Source: CAYPUG01 sp964413905
GTDB lineage: Bacteria > Chloroflexota > Anaerolineae > JAADDB01
Assembly (NCBI GenBank): GCA_964413905.1
Contig: CAYPUG010000003.1
Span: 1 to 59,599, forward strand
Direction of reading: 5' to 3'
Length of the DNA stretch: 59,599 nt
Shown piece by piece: positions 51,774 to 59,545 of this stretch; position 1 is the first letter of the stretch, and each line of letters begins with the position of its first letter. Below the pieces are notes generated by a model that did no database searches, had not been told where the DNA came from, and saw nothing but the letters and a program-made list of their open reading frames with translations. Position numbers and translations under genes: made by a program.

Positions 51774-51955
51774 CCTTCTCCCATCCGGACTATACCGTCG
51801 GCTCCGGAATTCCACCGGATCTGCTGACACCTCGGTGCCGTCCTGTGACGGCTGGGTCCACGCTTTGGGGATGACATGGACCCCGAGGCCGCTCGCGGGC
51901 TTTTACCGCCGGTCGGGAATTGCCCCACACCTGGGGGCTCACCCTGCCCCGAAGG
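51774..51955 (-). ncRNA. FMN riboswitch (RFN element)
   Basis: Read on the reverse strand, the conserved blocks appear in order. These are CTTCGGGGCAGGGTG, ATTCCCGACCGGCGGTA, AGCCCGCGAGC, a variable stem region, GCAGATCCGGTGGAATTCCG, GAGCCGACGGTATAGTCCGG and ATGGGAGAAGG. These are the hallmark segments of the FMN aptamer. The P2 arm carries an extra small hairpin (GCCCCC/GGGGC). It controls the riboflavin transporter genes downstream, probably by ending transcription when FMN is bound. Confidence 0.95.
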
Positions 51956-51978
51956 TCGTCCTCTTCACTTGTCTGTGT

Positions 51979-52108
51979 TGATTGACTGACAACACGCCGC
52001 GAATGGGCCTTGGCTTAGAAAGGAGAAGGGAAATTCGTGGGATTTTCGCCGTCGAAGGCGACGAATATCCCACGAATTCCTACTCCTTTTTTTACGCCGA
52101 GGTACACG
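51979..52108. repeat. Repeat family A, long copy upstream of the FMN riboswitch
   Basis: The left end TGATTGACTGACAACACGCC at 51979 continues into GGGCCTTGGCTTAGAAAGG. A central hairpin follows with AATTCGTGGGAT (52032-52043) paired to ATCCCACGAATT (52067-52078), then the other end type TTTTACGCCGAGGTACACG. It lies where the promoter for the riboswitch transcript would be expected. Confidence 0.65.
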
Positions 52109-52159
52109 TTAGATCTTACCATGCACTTACGTGGTGGGCAAGCCATTGCTGTCTTTTGG

Positions 52160-52299
52160 TAGGGCTTTTCAGAAAGCTTAATGGGTAGGCGATGGCAGGG
52201 TAGGCGACGGCATTGCCTTCGCCTACCCTGCCCGACGGCCTTACGATGGCTCAACCGCCGATACAGCGTCTTCGCGTGTCAGAACATTGAAAAGTCCTG
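52160..52299 (-). mobile_element. Repeat family B copy 1, MITE-like
   Basis: A non-coding element of about 140 bp with inverted ends AGGGCTTTTC (52161-52170) and GAAAAGTCCT (52289-52298). It has a strong inner hairpin (AGGGTAGGCGA paired with TCGCCTACCCT around 52195-52230). It is bounded by the direct repeat GTCTTTTGG at 52151-52159 and 52300-52308, which looks like a target-site duplication. Its sequence is the reverse complement of copy 2 at 55709. Confidence 0.7.
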
Positions 52300-52317
52300 G
52301 TCTTTTGGCGCTATGTC

Positions 52318-52869
52318 TCAGCGGCCGTACATGCCCACCAGTTGGCCCTGGGCCTTGATGTGTCCCTTCATGGCCTCCCGCAGCGCGCGAATCGACGTCC
52401 CGCCAGGGCGCTCCAGGTACGTGTCCAGCGCGTAGAGGGTGAACACGTAGCGATGGGGTTTGCCCGGCGGGGGACACGGCCCCCGGTACCCAATAAGTCG
52501 GAAGTCGTTGATTCCCTGAATGCCCAGCCCTTCCAACCGGGGTTTTTCCTTGGGCACATCCTCGGGCAGTTCGTTCAGGGTGCCTGGAATGTCGAAGATG
52601 ACCCAATGCACAAACGTGCCCCCAGGCGCGTCCGGGTCCTCCACCGTGAGCGCGAAACTCTTGACCCCCTTGGGGACATCCGACCACGTGAGGGGCGGGG
52701 AGATGTCCTCCCCCTCACACGTGTACTTGTCGGGAATGGTTTCGCCGTTGGCAAACGCGGTACTGGTCAACGTGAGGGATGCCACGGGTTTTTCGTGTCC
52801 GAGGCCCCCACATGCATTGACTAGCACCGCCAGAATGAGCATAAGGAATATTAGGCTTCCTCGCCGCAT
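52318..52869 (-). CDS. PEBP-family (YbhB/YbcL) lipoprotein
   Basis: This 183-residue exported protein has a lipobox (LVNAC, Cys 20). The phosphatidylethanolamine-binding-protein fold shows PDKYTCEGEDISPPLTW, LTVEDPDAPGGTFVHWVIFD and YRGPCPPPGKPHRYVFTLYA, which are the anion-pocket strands. Function in bacteria is poorly known. The family can bind lipids or phosphates. It starts 15 bases after trxB and probably shares its transcript. Repeat B copy 1 lies just beyond its stop. Confidence 0.87.
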   Translation of the reverse strand: MRRGSLIFLMLILAVLVNACGGLGHEKPVASLTLTSTAFANGETIPDKYTCEGEDISPPLTWSDVPKGVKSFALTVEDPDAPGGTFVHWVIFDIPGTLNELPEDVPKEKPRLEGLGIQGINDFRLIGYRGPCPPPGKPHRYVFTLYALDTYLERPGGTSIRALREAMKGHIKAQGQLVGMYGR

Positions 52870-52884
52870 GGGTCTTCCCTCTGG

Positions 52885-53889
52885 TTATTTCCCTGTGACC
52901 ATGTACTCGGGTACAGGTTCACCGAGGATTTCCCGGGCCAGTTCGCGGTACCCCTTGTCCTCCAATTCCGCGAGGAAGCGTTCCGCCTCCATGGCCGCGG
53001 CTGCGCCCTGCCCCACCGATGTGGACACCTGCCGATAGCGGTGATCCGCGGCTTCGCCCGCGGCGAACACGCCAGGCACACTGGTGCGCTGATATTTGTC
53101 GATGGTGATGTACCCGCGTTCGTCCATGGCCAGTTGGCCCCGGAAAATGCCTGTGTTCGGGTCGTGGCCGATGAACACGAACACCCCGTCCGTGGGGAAC
53201 TCGGTCACCTCGCCGGTCACCCGGTTGCGCAGGCGCACGCCTGTCACCTTCATGCCGTCGCCTAGGATTTCCTCCACCACGGTGTTCCAGATGAACTTCA
53301 TCTTCTCGTTCTTGAACGCGCGCTGTTGGAGGATCTTGCTGGCGCGCAGTTGATCGCGGCGGTGTACCACGTACACTTCGCTCGCGTATCGGGTCAGGAA
53401 GAGCCCTTCCTCCATCGCGCTGTCACCGCCGCCCACCACGATGACCCGCTTGCCCGTGAAGAAGAAGCCGTCGCACGTTGCGCAGTAACTCACGCCCCTG
53501 CCCGTGTACTCGGCCTCACCCGGAACCTGCAATTTGCGGGCCGTCGCGCCTGTGGCCACGATGATGGTTTTCGCCTGGTACTCTTCCCCTGTCTCCGAGG
53601 TGACCACAAAGGGCCAGCGTTTGAAATTGACCGCGGTGATGTACTCATAGACCACCCGAGTGCCGAATTTCTCGGCCTGCTTCTGGAAGCGTTCCACCAA
53701 TTCCGCGCCGGACACCCCATCCGGGAAGCCCGGATAATTTTCCACCTCATATGTCAGGCTCACCTGTCCGCCGATCTCATGCCCTGTGAAGAGCAAGGGA
53801 TCCAGGCTGGCTCGTGCCGTATAAATGCCCGCGGTCCACCCCGCAGGCCCGCTGCCGATAATAATGACATTCTCCACTTTATCGCTCAT
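52885..53889 (-). CDS. trxB: Thioredoxin reductase
   Basis: TrxB is a flavoprotein that passes electrons from NADPH to thioredoxin. The 334-residue protein has the FAD motif IIIGSGPAGWTAGIY, the redox pair CATC (136-139), the NADPH motif VVGGGDSAMEEGLFL and the late FAD segment VPGVFAAGEAADHRYRQV, where most have GDVRDxxYRQ. ATG at 53889 follows AAAGGAGG. A promoter is seen at 53945-53973. No thioredoxin gene is nearby. Confidence 0.95.
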   Translation of the reverse strand: MSDKVENVIIIGSGPAGWTAGIYTARASLDPLLFTGHEIGGQVSLTYEVENYPGFPDGVSGAELVERFQKQAEKFGTRVVYEYITAVNFKRWPFVVTSETGEEYQAKTIIVATGATARKLQVPGEAEYTGRGVSYCATCDGFFFTGKRVIVVGGGDSAMEEGLFLTRYASEVYVVHRRDQLRASKILQQRAFKNEKMKFIWNTVVEEILGDGMKVTGVRLRNRVTGEVTEFPTDGVFVFIGHDPNTGIFRGQLAMDERGYITIDKYQRTSVPGVFAAGEAADHRYRQVSTSVGQGAAAAMEAERFLAELEDKGYRELAREILGEPVPEYMVTGK

Positions 53890-53944
53890 GGGTCTGCCTC
53901 CTTTGCCGTGTTGCTGATTGACACAGACGGGAAACGACCGCCGT

Positions 53945-53973
53945 GTAATAATCGGCCCCCCCGCTGTGCTCAA
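53945..53973 (-). promoter_or_regulatory. Promoter of trxB
   Basis: On the reverse strand TTGAGC (53968-53973) and TATTAC (53945-53950) are 17 bases apart, with about 50 bases to the ATG. A perfect palindrome CGAAACGTTTCG (54003-54014) lies upstream, next to the rsmE stop. Confidence 0.5.
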
Positions 53974-54017
53974 GCACGCATTTGGTTAGATGCAAAACGT
54001 CCCGAAACGTTTCGCTT

Positions 54018-54743
54018 TTAGGCCAAATCACCCCAATAATGCATCAAAATGGCCGCGGCAATCACTCCGGCCGTCTCTGCCCGCAAAATCCGTGGACCCA
54101 AGTGGACGATTGTGGCCGTGTGGCCGTGTGCAGCCTCCACTTCTTCTTGAGTAAATCCTCCCTCAGGACCGATGAGTAGAGCTACTTGTTTGGGTGGCCC
54201 TCCTTGCTCACGGAGGACTTCCCTTAGGCGGGGAATGTCCTCGCCGGTGTGCGCGAGGAAAACTTTATCATAGGTCGGGAGGTCCTGGAGAATGTGTGGA
54301 AACATCTGAACATCCTGGAGCGTCGGTACTCTAGAACGGCCACACTGTTCTGTGGCTTCAATAAGAATGCGCTTCCAGCGGGCCCGCTTTTCGCGACGTC
54401 GGACCACGGTCCGTGCAGTGATAATAGGGATGAACTCGCTGATACCCACTTCCGTTCCCTTTTGAAGTACCCAATCCATGCGTTCCCCTTTCACTAGAGA
54501 TTGGTACAATGTGATGTGAAAGGGAGGATCTGCTTGTCCTTTTTCGCGTCCTACAATGGTGCCCCACGCGGCCCGTGATGAGACCTGCTCCAAACGTACG
54601 GTGTACACCCACCCGGAATTGTCGAACACAAAGACCGCGGCCCCTCGTTCCAGGCGCAACACGCGAGCGATTTGTCGGCTTTGTTCCGGAGAAAAGTAGA
54701 CTTGTGTACCTCGAATTGACTCAGGAGGAACAAAGAACCTCAT
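54018..54743 (-). CDS. rsmE: 16S rRNA m3U1498 methyltransferase
   Basis: RsmE methylates U1498 of 16S rRNA. The 241-residue SPOUT-class enzyme has an N-terminal PUA-like part (RFFVPPESI, HxxxVLR replaced by SRQIARVLRLERG), then QSLVKGERMDWVLQKGTEVG, EQCGRSRVPTL, and the knotted SAM site LLIGPEGGFTQEEVE and LGPRILRAETAGVIAAA. ATG at 54743 overlaps the prmA stop by four bases, so it is translated after prmA. Confidence 0.94.
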   Translation of the reverse strand: MRFFVPPESIRGTQVYFSPEQSRQIARVLRLERGAAVFVFDNSGWVYTVRLEQVSSRAAWGTIVGREKGQADPPFHITLYQSLVKGERMDWVLQKGTEVGISEFIPIITARTVVRRREKRARWKRILIEATEQCGRSRVPTLQDVQMFPHILQDLPTYDKVFLAHTGEDIPRLREVLREQGGPPKQVALLIGPEGGFTQEEVEAAHGHTATIVHLGPRILRAETAGVIAAAILMHYWGDLA

Positions 54744-55636
54744 TTGCGCACCCACAACCCTATCCAATCTCCTTCCCGCACGCGTTTGATAATATGTCCG
54801 CCTCGTGCACTTACAGAGAGTAAGATGTCCGTTTCGCGGTCTTCTATGATACCGGAGAGGATAATATGTCCGCCCTCGCGTACTGTATTCCACAATCCTC
54901 GGTCCAGTAGATTTAAGATGACGTGAGGTAAAATGTTCACGACAACCAGGTCGAATGTTTCATTTCGGGGAAGTGATCCCTCACGCACTTCGACTCGGTT
55001 TTCTACCCGGTTCTCTTGGATGTTTTTGCGTGCTGCGGCGATGGCTTGGGGATCAATATCGGTCGCCACCACGTGTTTCGCGCCGAGTAACGCGGCCGCA
55101 ATCGCGAGGATACCCGATCCGGTACCCACATCGAGAACATCCATTTTCGGGGTTAAAGCGTCCTCCAGGAGTTGAAGCGCCAAGCGTGTGGTGGGGTGCA
55201 AGCCTGTACCGAAGGCCAATCCCGGATCCAGCCGGATAATCACCATCTCCTTGTCCACGGCAGGCACTTCTTCCCAAACGGGAAGGATGACCAAACGACG
55301 ACCGACGCGAAGGGGATGGTAATGCTTTTTCCACGCGTGGGCCCAATCTTCCTCGTCGATAACGCGGATGTGCGGTTGTGGCACGGGCTGGATGAGGTTC
55401 AAATGTCCCAGAGCGGTTTCAATACGCCGTGCACGTTCCCACCCTTCAGGTGATTCCACGATGTATGTGCGCACGGTGGCTTGCAGGTGATGCACATCGC
55501 CCACGGGATCAAACCCGTCGATTTCTATGACCGCGGATGGCTGCCCTTCTTGTGCCGGGTTTAACCGGTTGAACACTTCGCTTACTGCTTCCGCGACTTC
55601 AGGGTCTACCGTCACGCTGATCTCTATCCAGCGCAT
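54740..55636 (-). CDS. prmA: Ribosomal protein L11 methyltransferase
   Basis: PrmA methylates ribosomal protein L11. The 298-residue protein has the N-terminal substrate domain (MRWIEISVTVDPEVAEAV), the family signature RLDPGLAFGTGLHPTTRLAL, the SAM motif VLDVGTGSGILAIAAALLGA, ATDIDPQAIAAA and the catalytic-type VVNILPHVIL. The ATG at 55636 has AAGGAGGGG before it and a promoter (55662-55690) close upstream. The pair prmA-rsmE is common in bacteria. Confidence 0.94.
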   Translation of the reverse strand: MRWIEISVTVDPEVAEAVSEVFNRLNPAQEGQPSAVIEIDGFDPVGDVHHLQATVRTYIVESPEGWERARRIETALGHLNLIQPVPQPHIRVIDEEDWAHAWKKHYHPLRVGRRLVILPVWEEVPAVDKEMVIIRLDPGLAFGTGLHPTTRLALQLLEDALTPKMDVLDVGTGSGILAIAAALLGAKHVVATDIDPQAIAAARKNIQENRVENRVEVREGSLPRNETFDLVVVNILPHVILNLLDRGLWNTVREGGHIILSGIIEDRETDILLSVSARGGHIIKRVREGDWIGLWVRK

Positions 55637-55661
55637 GAGGAATTCCCCTCCTTTCACAATA

Positions 55662-55690
55662 ATAGTACAATTCTCCCAGGGGCCTGACAA
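55662..55690 (-). promoter_or_regulatory. Promoter of prmA-rsmE
   Basis: On the reverse strand TTGTCA (55685-55690) and TACTAT (55662-55667) are 17 bases apart, leaving a short leader of about 20 bases. Repeat B copy 2 begins 19 bases further upstream. Confidence 0.6.
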
Positions 55691-55708
55691 GTATCCCTGC
55701 ACCGGCTT

Positions 55709-55840
55709 AGGGCTTTTCAATGCTCTAACACGCGAAGACGCTGTATCGGCGGTTGAGCTATTGTAAGGCCGTCGGGTAGGCGACGGCATTGCCATCGTCT
55801 ACCCGTTTGCCCCTGAGTGTAAGATCTCCGAAAAGCCCTG
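55709..55840 (+). mobile_element. Repeat family B copy 2, MITE-like
   Basis: A non-coding element of 131-132 bp with inverted ends AGGGCTTTTC (55709-55718) and GAAAAGCCCT (55830-55839). The inner hairpin is GGGTAGGCGACGG paired with CCATCGTCTACCC. The direct repeat CACCGGCTT occurs on both sides (55700-55708 and 55841-55849) and fits a target-site duplication. The first 80 bases are nearly identical to copy 1 in opposite orientation. Confidence 0.75.
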
Positions 55841-55868
55841 CACCGGCTTAACCGACGAGGATGGTCCT

Positions 55869-56813
55869 ATGGAAGAGTACAGGTTTTGTCCCCGTTGCGG
55901 GCACAAGTTGGAATTCAAACAAATGGGCGATCGGGTGCGTCAGGTCTGTCCCCGGTGCGGTTTTGTCTTTTACGTCAACCCCACACCGGCCGCGGGCACG
56001 TTGGTGGAGGATGATGGACACGTGCTCCTGATTCGGCGCGCGGTGAACCCGCGCAAGGGGTACTGGGCCTTCCCCGCGGGGTACATGGAAGCAGATGAGA
56101 GCGCGGAGGAGGCGGCCATTCGGGAGACAAAGGAGGAGACCGGGCTGGATGTGGCTTTGGACGCGCTGCTGGATGTTTTCTCTTTTGAAGATGCCACCCA
56201 TCAGCGGGGCGTTCTCATCCTTTATCGCGCCCATGTAGTAGGGGGTACGCTCCAGCCCGGCGACGACGCAGAGGACGCGCGCTGGTTCTCTCCTCAGGAA
56301 TTACCTCCCGACGAGGAGATCGCGTTTGATACGCACCGGCGGGCCCTCCGGGAGTGGTTACGCACCCGGGCCGTGGTGTACCGAGAAGCCGGACCCGACG
56401 ACATGGCCGAAGTAGGGCAATTGATTGAGGAATACGATCAGCCCCGTTGGGACCTGGACGCGTACTTGCAAGACCCGGCGCGCACGGTGATTGTAGCCAA
56501 AGATCGGGGGCGGGTGGTGGGATATTGCGGCCTTCACGTCCTCCCCGACCGGTCCGAAGCCCTCATTCCTCACGTTTTCGTGTTGCCCAGTCGGCGACGT
56601 TGGGGCATTGGCAGCCACTTGATCCGCCGGGCTGTGGACGTGGCCCGGGACGCGGGTGTTCGCATGGTCACCACAGAGATTGCCGCTGGCAATGTGGGGA
56701 TTGTCGTGTACTTGAAGTTAGGCTTTGAAGTGTGCGGGTTAATCACCCGTCCCATCGAGGGTGGGCCCCGGGAACCCCGGTTGCTCCTATGTTACGAGAT
56801 GAAATCGGGATGA
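55869..56813 (+). CDS. Zinc ribbon-Nudix hydrolase fused to a GNAT acetyltransferase
   Basis: This 314-residue protein has three parts. A zinc ribbon (CPRCG at 8-12 and CPRCG near 28-32) and a Nudix domain come first, with the box GYMEADESAEEAAIRETKEE followed by TGL. They resemble NudC-type or ADP-ribose-type hydrolases of nucleoside diphosphate compounds. From about 172 onward is a GNAT N-acetyltransferase (FVLPSRRRWGIGSHLIRRAV is the acetyl-CoA loop, then GNVGIVVYLKLGFEVCGL). The substrates of both are unknown. The stop overlaps mocA by four bases. Confidence 0.88.
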   Translation: MEEYRFCPRCGHKLEFKQMGDRVRQVCPRCGFVFYVNPTPAAGTLVEDDGHVLLIRRAVNPRKGYWAFPAGYMEADESAEEAAIRETKEETGLDVALDALLDVFSFEDATHQRGVLILYRAHVVGGTLQPGDDAEDARWFSPQELPPDEEIAFDTHRRALREWLRTRAVVYREAGPDDMAEVGQLIEEYDQPRWDLDAYLQDPARTVIVAKDRGRVVGYCGLHVLPDRSEALIPHVFVLPSRRRWGIGSHLIRRAVDVARDAGVRMVTTEIAAGNVGIVVYLKLGFEVCGLITRPIEGGPREPRLLLCYEMKSG

Positions 56814-57415
56814 AAGTCGCTGCCGTCGTGTTAGCGGCCGGCGAAGGACGTCGTTTCCGCGCGCCGAAACAGTTGGCCCGTTGGCGCGGAAAACCCTTGC
56901 TTCTGCACGTGCTCGACGCGTTGCGTGGCGCGCGAGTCTGCTGTGTGAGGGTGGTTATTGGGGCTTACGCGGATCGTGTCCGCCCTGTGGTCGAGGCTTG
57001 GGCCGATACCCAGCGACTTCCGTGGTCCGATTGGGACGTGGTGTTGAATCCCCACTGGAGAGAGGGCTTGAGTACCAGCGTGCGGGCCGGATTGGCGTCT
57101 CTCACATCGGTGGACGCGGCCCTTTTCCCCTTGGCCGATCAGCCGCGTGTGACTGCGGACTTATTGAACACTCTTATCGCGGTATACGAACACGAGCGTT
57201 CACCGATTGTCGCTCCACGGTACAACGGCCGTCCCGGCGCGCCTGTTCTGTTTGATGCTTGCCTTTTTCCCGCGCTCAACGCTTTGCGGGGGGATGTGGG
57301 CGGGCGTGCTCTTATACGGGATCATCCCCGGTGGGTGACCTGGGTGGACTGGCCGGACGCGAGCGCGGGATGGGATGTTGATGTCCCCCAGGATTTACTC
57401 CTGCATGGCGCTTAG
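56810..57415 (+). CDS. mocA: Molybdenum cofactor cytidylyltransferase-like nucleotidyltransferase
   Basis: This enzyme of the MobA/MocA group attaches CMP (or GMP) to molybdopterin. The 201-residue protein has the nucleotide loop VVLAAGEGRRFRAPKQLARW and WREGLSTSVRAGLASL, the Asp motif ALFPLADQPRVTADLL and RPGAPVLFD. These are closer to MocA, the cytidylyl form used for xanthine-dehydrogenase-type enzymes, than to MobA. It starts within the stop of the Nudix-GNAT gene (ATGA) and converges with an overlap of 21 bases on the next gene. It fits with the moeA-moaC-moaD/E genes at 44-47 kb. Confidence 0.85.
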   Translation: MKVAAVVLAAGEGRRFRAPKQLARWRGKPLLLHVLDALRGARVCCVRVVIGAYADRVRPVVEAWADTQRLPWSDWDVVLNPHWREGLSTSVRAGLASLTSVDAALFPLADQPRVTADLLNTLIAVYEHERSPIVAPRYNGRPGAPVLFDACLFPALNALRGDVGGRALIRDHPRWVTWVDWPDASAGWDVDVPQDLLLHGA

Positions 57416-58987
57416 TTTGTCCTCAATCTCTTTGAGCCGTTGCAGAAGTCGCTCGCGTTCCTCCTGCAGCTTTTCGATCTCCGCTTCCGAGAGCGATTCC
57501 GGTTGTTTTTGTACGCGGCTATCCGTTACTATCACTTTCATGTGATATCCCCAGACGAGGAACGCGGTGAGCGCAGGGCCGGATGCATTGACGATTTCCC
57601 CCCAGAGCCTCTGCTCCTCGACCCCCAGGATCCAGAGCCAAACGTGTTGGGCCACCCGGGACAGGTCTACGATAACAATAAGGCCGGCAATCAGCGCGAA
57701 ACCGTACAGGTAGATGCGTCTGAGCAGTGAGGTCCTCTCCTGAGGCCCCGCGTCGGGGAGGTGGATCCACTGTTGGGCCTGCCGCCAATGCCAGACCCAC
57801 GTAGGCAATCCCACGGCACTCAGGGCGATGCCCGTCGCAAGGGGGTGATGCCACCAAGCCGGTAAAATGGAGAGGTCGGTGGATTTCCAAAGCCATGCGT
57901 GCGTCAGAACACGTATAATGTCCGCGATTCCCCACCACGCTACGGCCAAGCCTACCGCAGAGGCAAGGTAGATATACAACCGTTCCACAAGCGATGGATA
58001 CGCTTTTTGAGACAAGCGTTCGGGCAGGAGGTGATGGCGGTACGTCCACCACACCGTCCATCCCACAGGTAAAGCACTTAGCGCAAGACTCAGCAAAGGC
58101 CACCATTGTTCACGGGGGCCAAGCCTTGTCCCGAACATCCACAAAAGGCCTTGCCGGAGCAGGTACGCAAGGGCAACGAGAAAGACGGCCAAGCCCAGCG
58201 CAATGCCGACATAGTAGTACGCTTGACGTAATAGGGACCTCCGCTCTGAATCGGGGGCTGTAGGTCGACTCCAGCGTTCCTCCCAAAACCAACCTACACG
58301 CCAAAGAAGCAGGCCTATGAGGAGGGTTGCCCCCTGATCGGCCAGGGAAACCATCCACCAGGAGCCGAGTCCTAGGTAAGAGGCCGGCGTTTTGAAAGGG
58401 GGGAATATCGCGTAGCAAATTAGCTGCAAAAAGCCGATGGTCCCCACGATGCTGAAGTAAAGCCCGCCAATTCCGACGAGAAAGACGTAAAGGCGACGCC
58501 ACGTGGCAGCCCAACCCCCTTCACGGCCGAAGTCGCGATCCTGTCTCACGAGCAGGATGCCGTACCAAAGGAGGATAAGCCCGCCTAGGAGAACTGTGGC
58601 CCTCTCCAAGAGGTTGATGGCCCACACGGTGAAATCTGTGAGGGGGTAGCCGAGAGCCGCTCTCAGCAGATCTTTCAACACTTGATACAAGGAAACGGCT
58701 GCGAGAACCGTTCCTAACGTGAGGATAGCGTAAATGTACAACTTTCGGAGGGAGGCGTGACGCTCCTCTGCATCCCTCCCCAAACGTGCTATCCACCAAG
58801 CGTGCCCCACGTGCAGTGGAAATGTGACCACAAGGACACCTGCCCATAGGGCGAAATCCTCCACCTCAAAACCCAGTCGGAACGCGTGTTGGATCAGGAT
58901 TTGGGCCAGATTGATTAATCCCGACAGGATTCCCACCAGGCTCGTATAGGCCATGACGTAGATGTATATCCGTTGCACGTTACGCAT
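57395..58987 (-). CDS. Membrane protein with six tandem DUF5671-like repeats
   Basis: This 530-residue protein is built from six repeats of about 84 residues that begin near residues 2, 80, 163, 252, 333 and 422. Each starts with an R-x-(L/I/A)-Y-(I/V/Y/L)-(Y/F) motif (for example RRIYLYG, ERLYIYL) followed by a Gly-containing helix. A loop comes next, then two further helices ending in a Trp/His-rich segment (GHAWWIAR, WVWHWRQAQ). This pattern matches DUF5671, usually seen in one or two copies. About 20-24 helices are expected. The last 35 residues form a charged coiled coil (EIEKLQEERERLLQRLKEIE). Function is unknown. It overlaps its upstream gene by one base. Confidence 0.8.
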   Translation of the reverse strand: MRNVQRIYIYVMAYTSLVGILSGLINLAQILIQHAFRLGFEVEDFALWAGVLVVTFPLHVGHAWWIARLGRDAEERHASLRKLYIYAILTLGTVLAAVSLYQVLKDLLRAALGYPLTDFTVWAINLLERATVLLGGLILLWYGILLVRQDRDFGREGGWAATWRRLYVFLVGIGGLYFSIVGTIGFLQLICYAIFPPFKTPASYLGLGSWWMVSLADQGATLLIGLLLWRVGWFWEERWSRPTAPDSERRSLLRQAYYYVGIALGLAVFLVALAYLLRQGLLWMFGTRLGPREQWWPLLSLALSALPVGWTVWWTYRHHLLPERLSQKAYPSLVERLYIYLASAVGLAVAWWGIADIIRVLTHAWLWKSTDLSILPAWWHHPLATGIALSAVGLPTWVWHWRQAQQWIHLPDAGPQERTSLLRRIYLYGFALIAGLIVIVDLSRVAQHVWLWILGVEEQRLWGEIVNASGPALTAFLVWGYHMKVIVTDSRVQKQPESLSEAEIEKLQEERERLLQRLKEIEDKLSAMQE

Positions 58988-59514
58988 CAGTCACCTCCTT
59001 GAGGTGCTGTGTCGTCCGGTTGGGCGCGCGGGGGGATCGGAATGGGGATAGCCTCAAATTCCGGATACACGCCCGGTAATTCTTGGGTGAGACGCCATTG
59101 TCCGTTCTGCCGTTTTAGGTGAACGGATCTTACCTCTACGTGGACGCGACGTCCCCAAAAGGGTTCGGTGTATTCTCTAATGAGATACACGGGCACGTAA
59201 GCCGTATCGCCTTCCACGGCGGCCGTACCGATTCGCAATTCTCCGTGCCGAACAAATTCAACATGAAGGTGTACGATTTTAGGGTGATGTTCCCCATAAG
59301 GGGGTGTGGCAAAATAACTCAGGAACCGGTCCACGTCGTCGTACAGGGCGGCTACATACGCGTTGTACACCACATTTTCCGGCTTAGACTCGTCCGTTCG
59401 GTATTTCCATTGATATAGTTCGGTGCGATGCCGAAGCGCCACGACCACGCCCGTCACTAAGATGACGATGACGATGGCGCTTAAGATCGCCCAGAACACA
59501 CGGTCTTCTCTCAT
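58987..59514 (-). CDS. Single-pass membrane protein of unknown function
   Basis: This 175-residue protein has one N-terminal membrane helix (VFWAILSAIVIVILVTGVVV) and an outside domain with a beta-rich core (RIGTAAVEGDTAYVPVYLIR, VHVEVRSVHLKRQNGQW). The domain resembles the NTF2-like or DUF4878-type extracytoplasmic domains found on anchored proteins, but the match is weak. It ends in a Pro-rich tail. ATG at 59514 has GGAGG nine bases before it. The stop and the next ATG share one base, so it is translated with the DUF5671 protein. Confidence 0.75.
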   Translation of the reverse strand: MREDRVFWAILSAIVIVILVTGVVVALRHRTELYQWKYRTDESKPENVVYNAYVAALYDDVDRFLSYFATPPYGEHHPKIVHLHVEFVRHGELRIGTAAVEGDTAYVPVYLIREYTEPFWGRRVHVEVRSVHLKRQNGQWRLTQELPGVYPEFEAIPIPIPPRAQPDDTAPQGGD

Positions 59515-59545
59515 TAGTATAGCCTCCTTCATCATAAGCTGGCAG

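Noticed and set aside
52160..55840. A composite transposon formed by the two family B elements
   Set aside because: Each copy has its own different direct repeat, so they inserted separately. The genes between them are ordinary housekeeping genes and no transposase is present.
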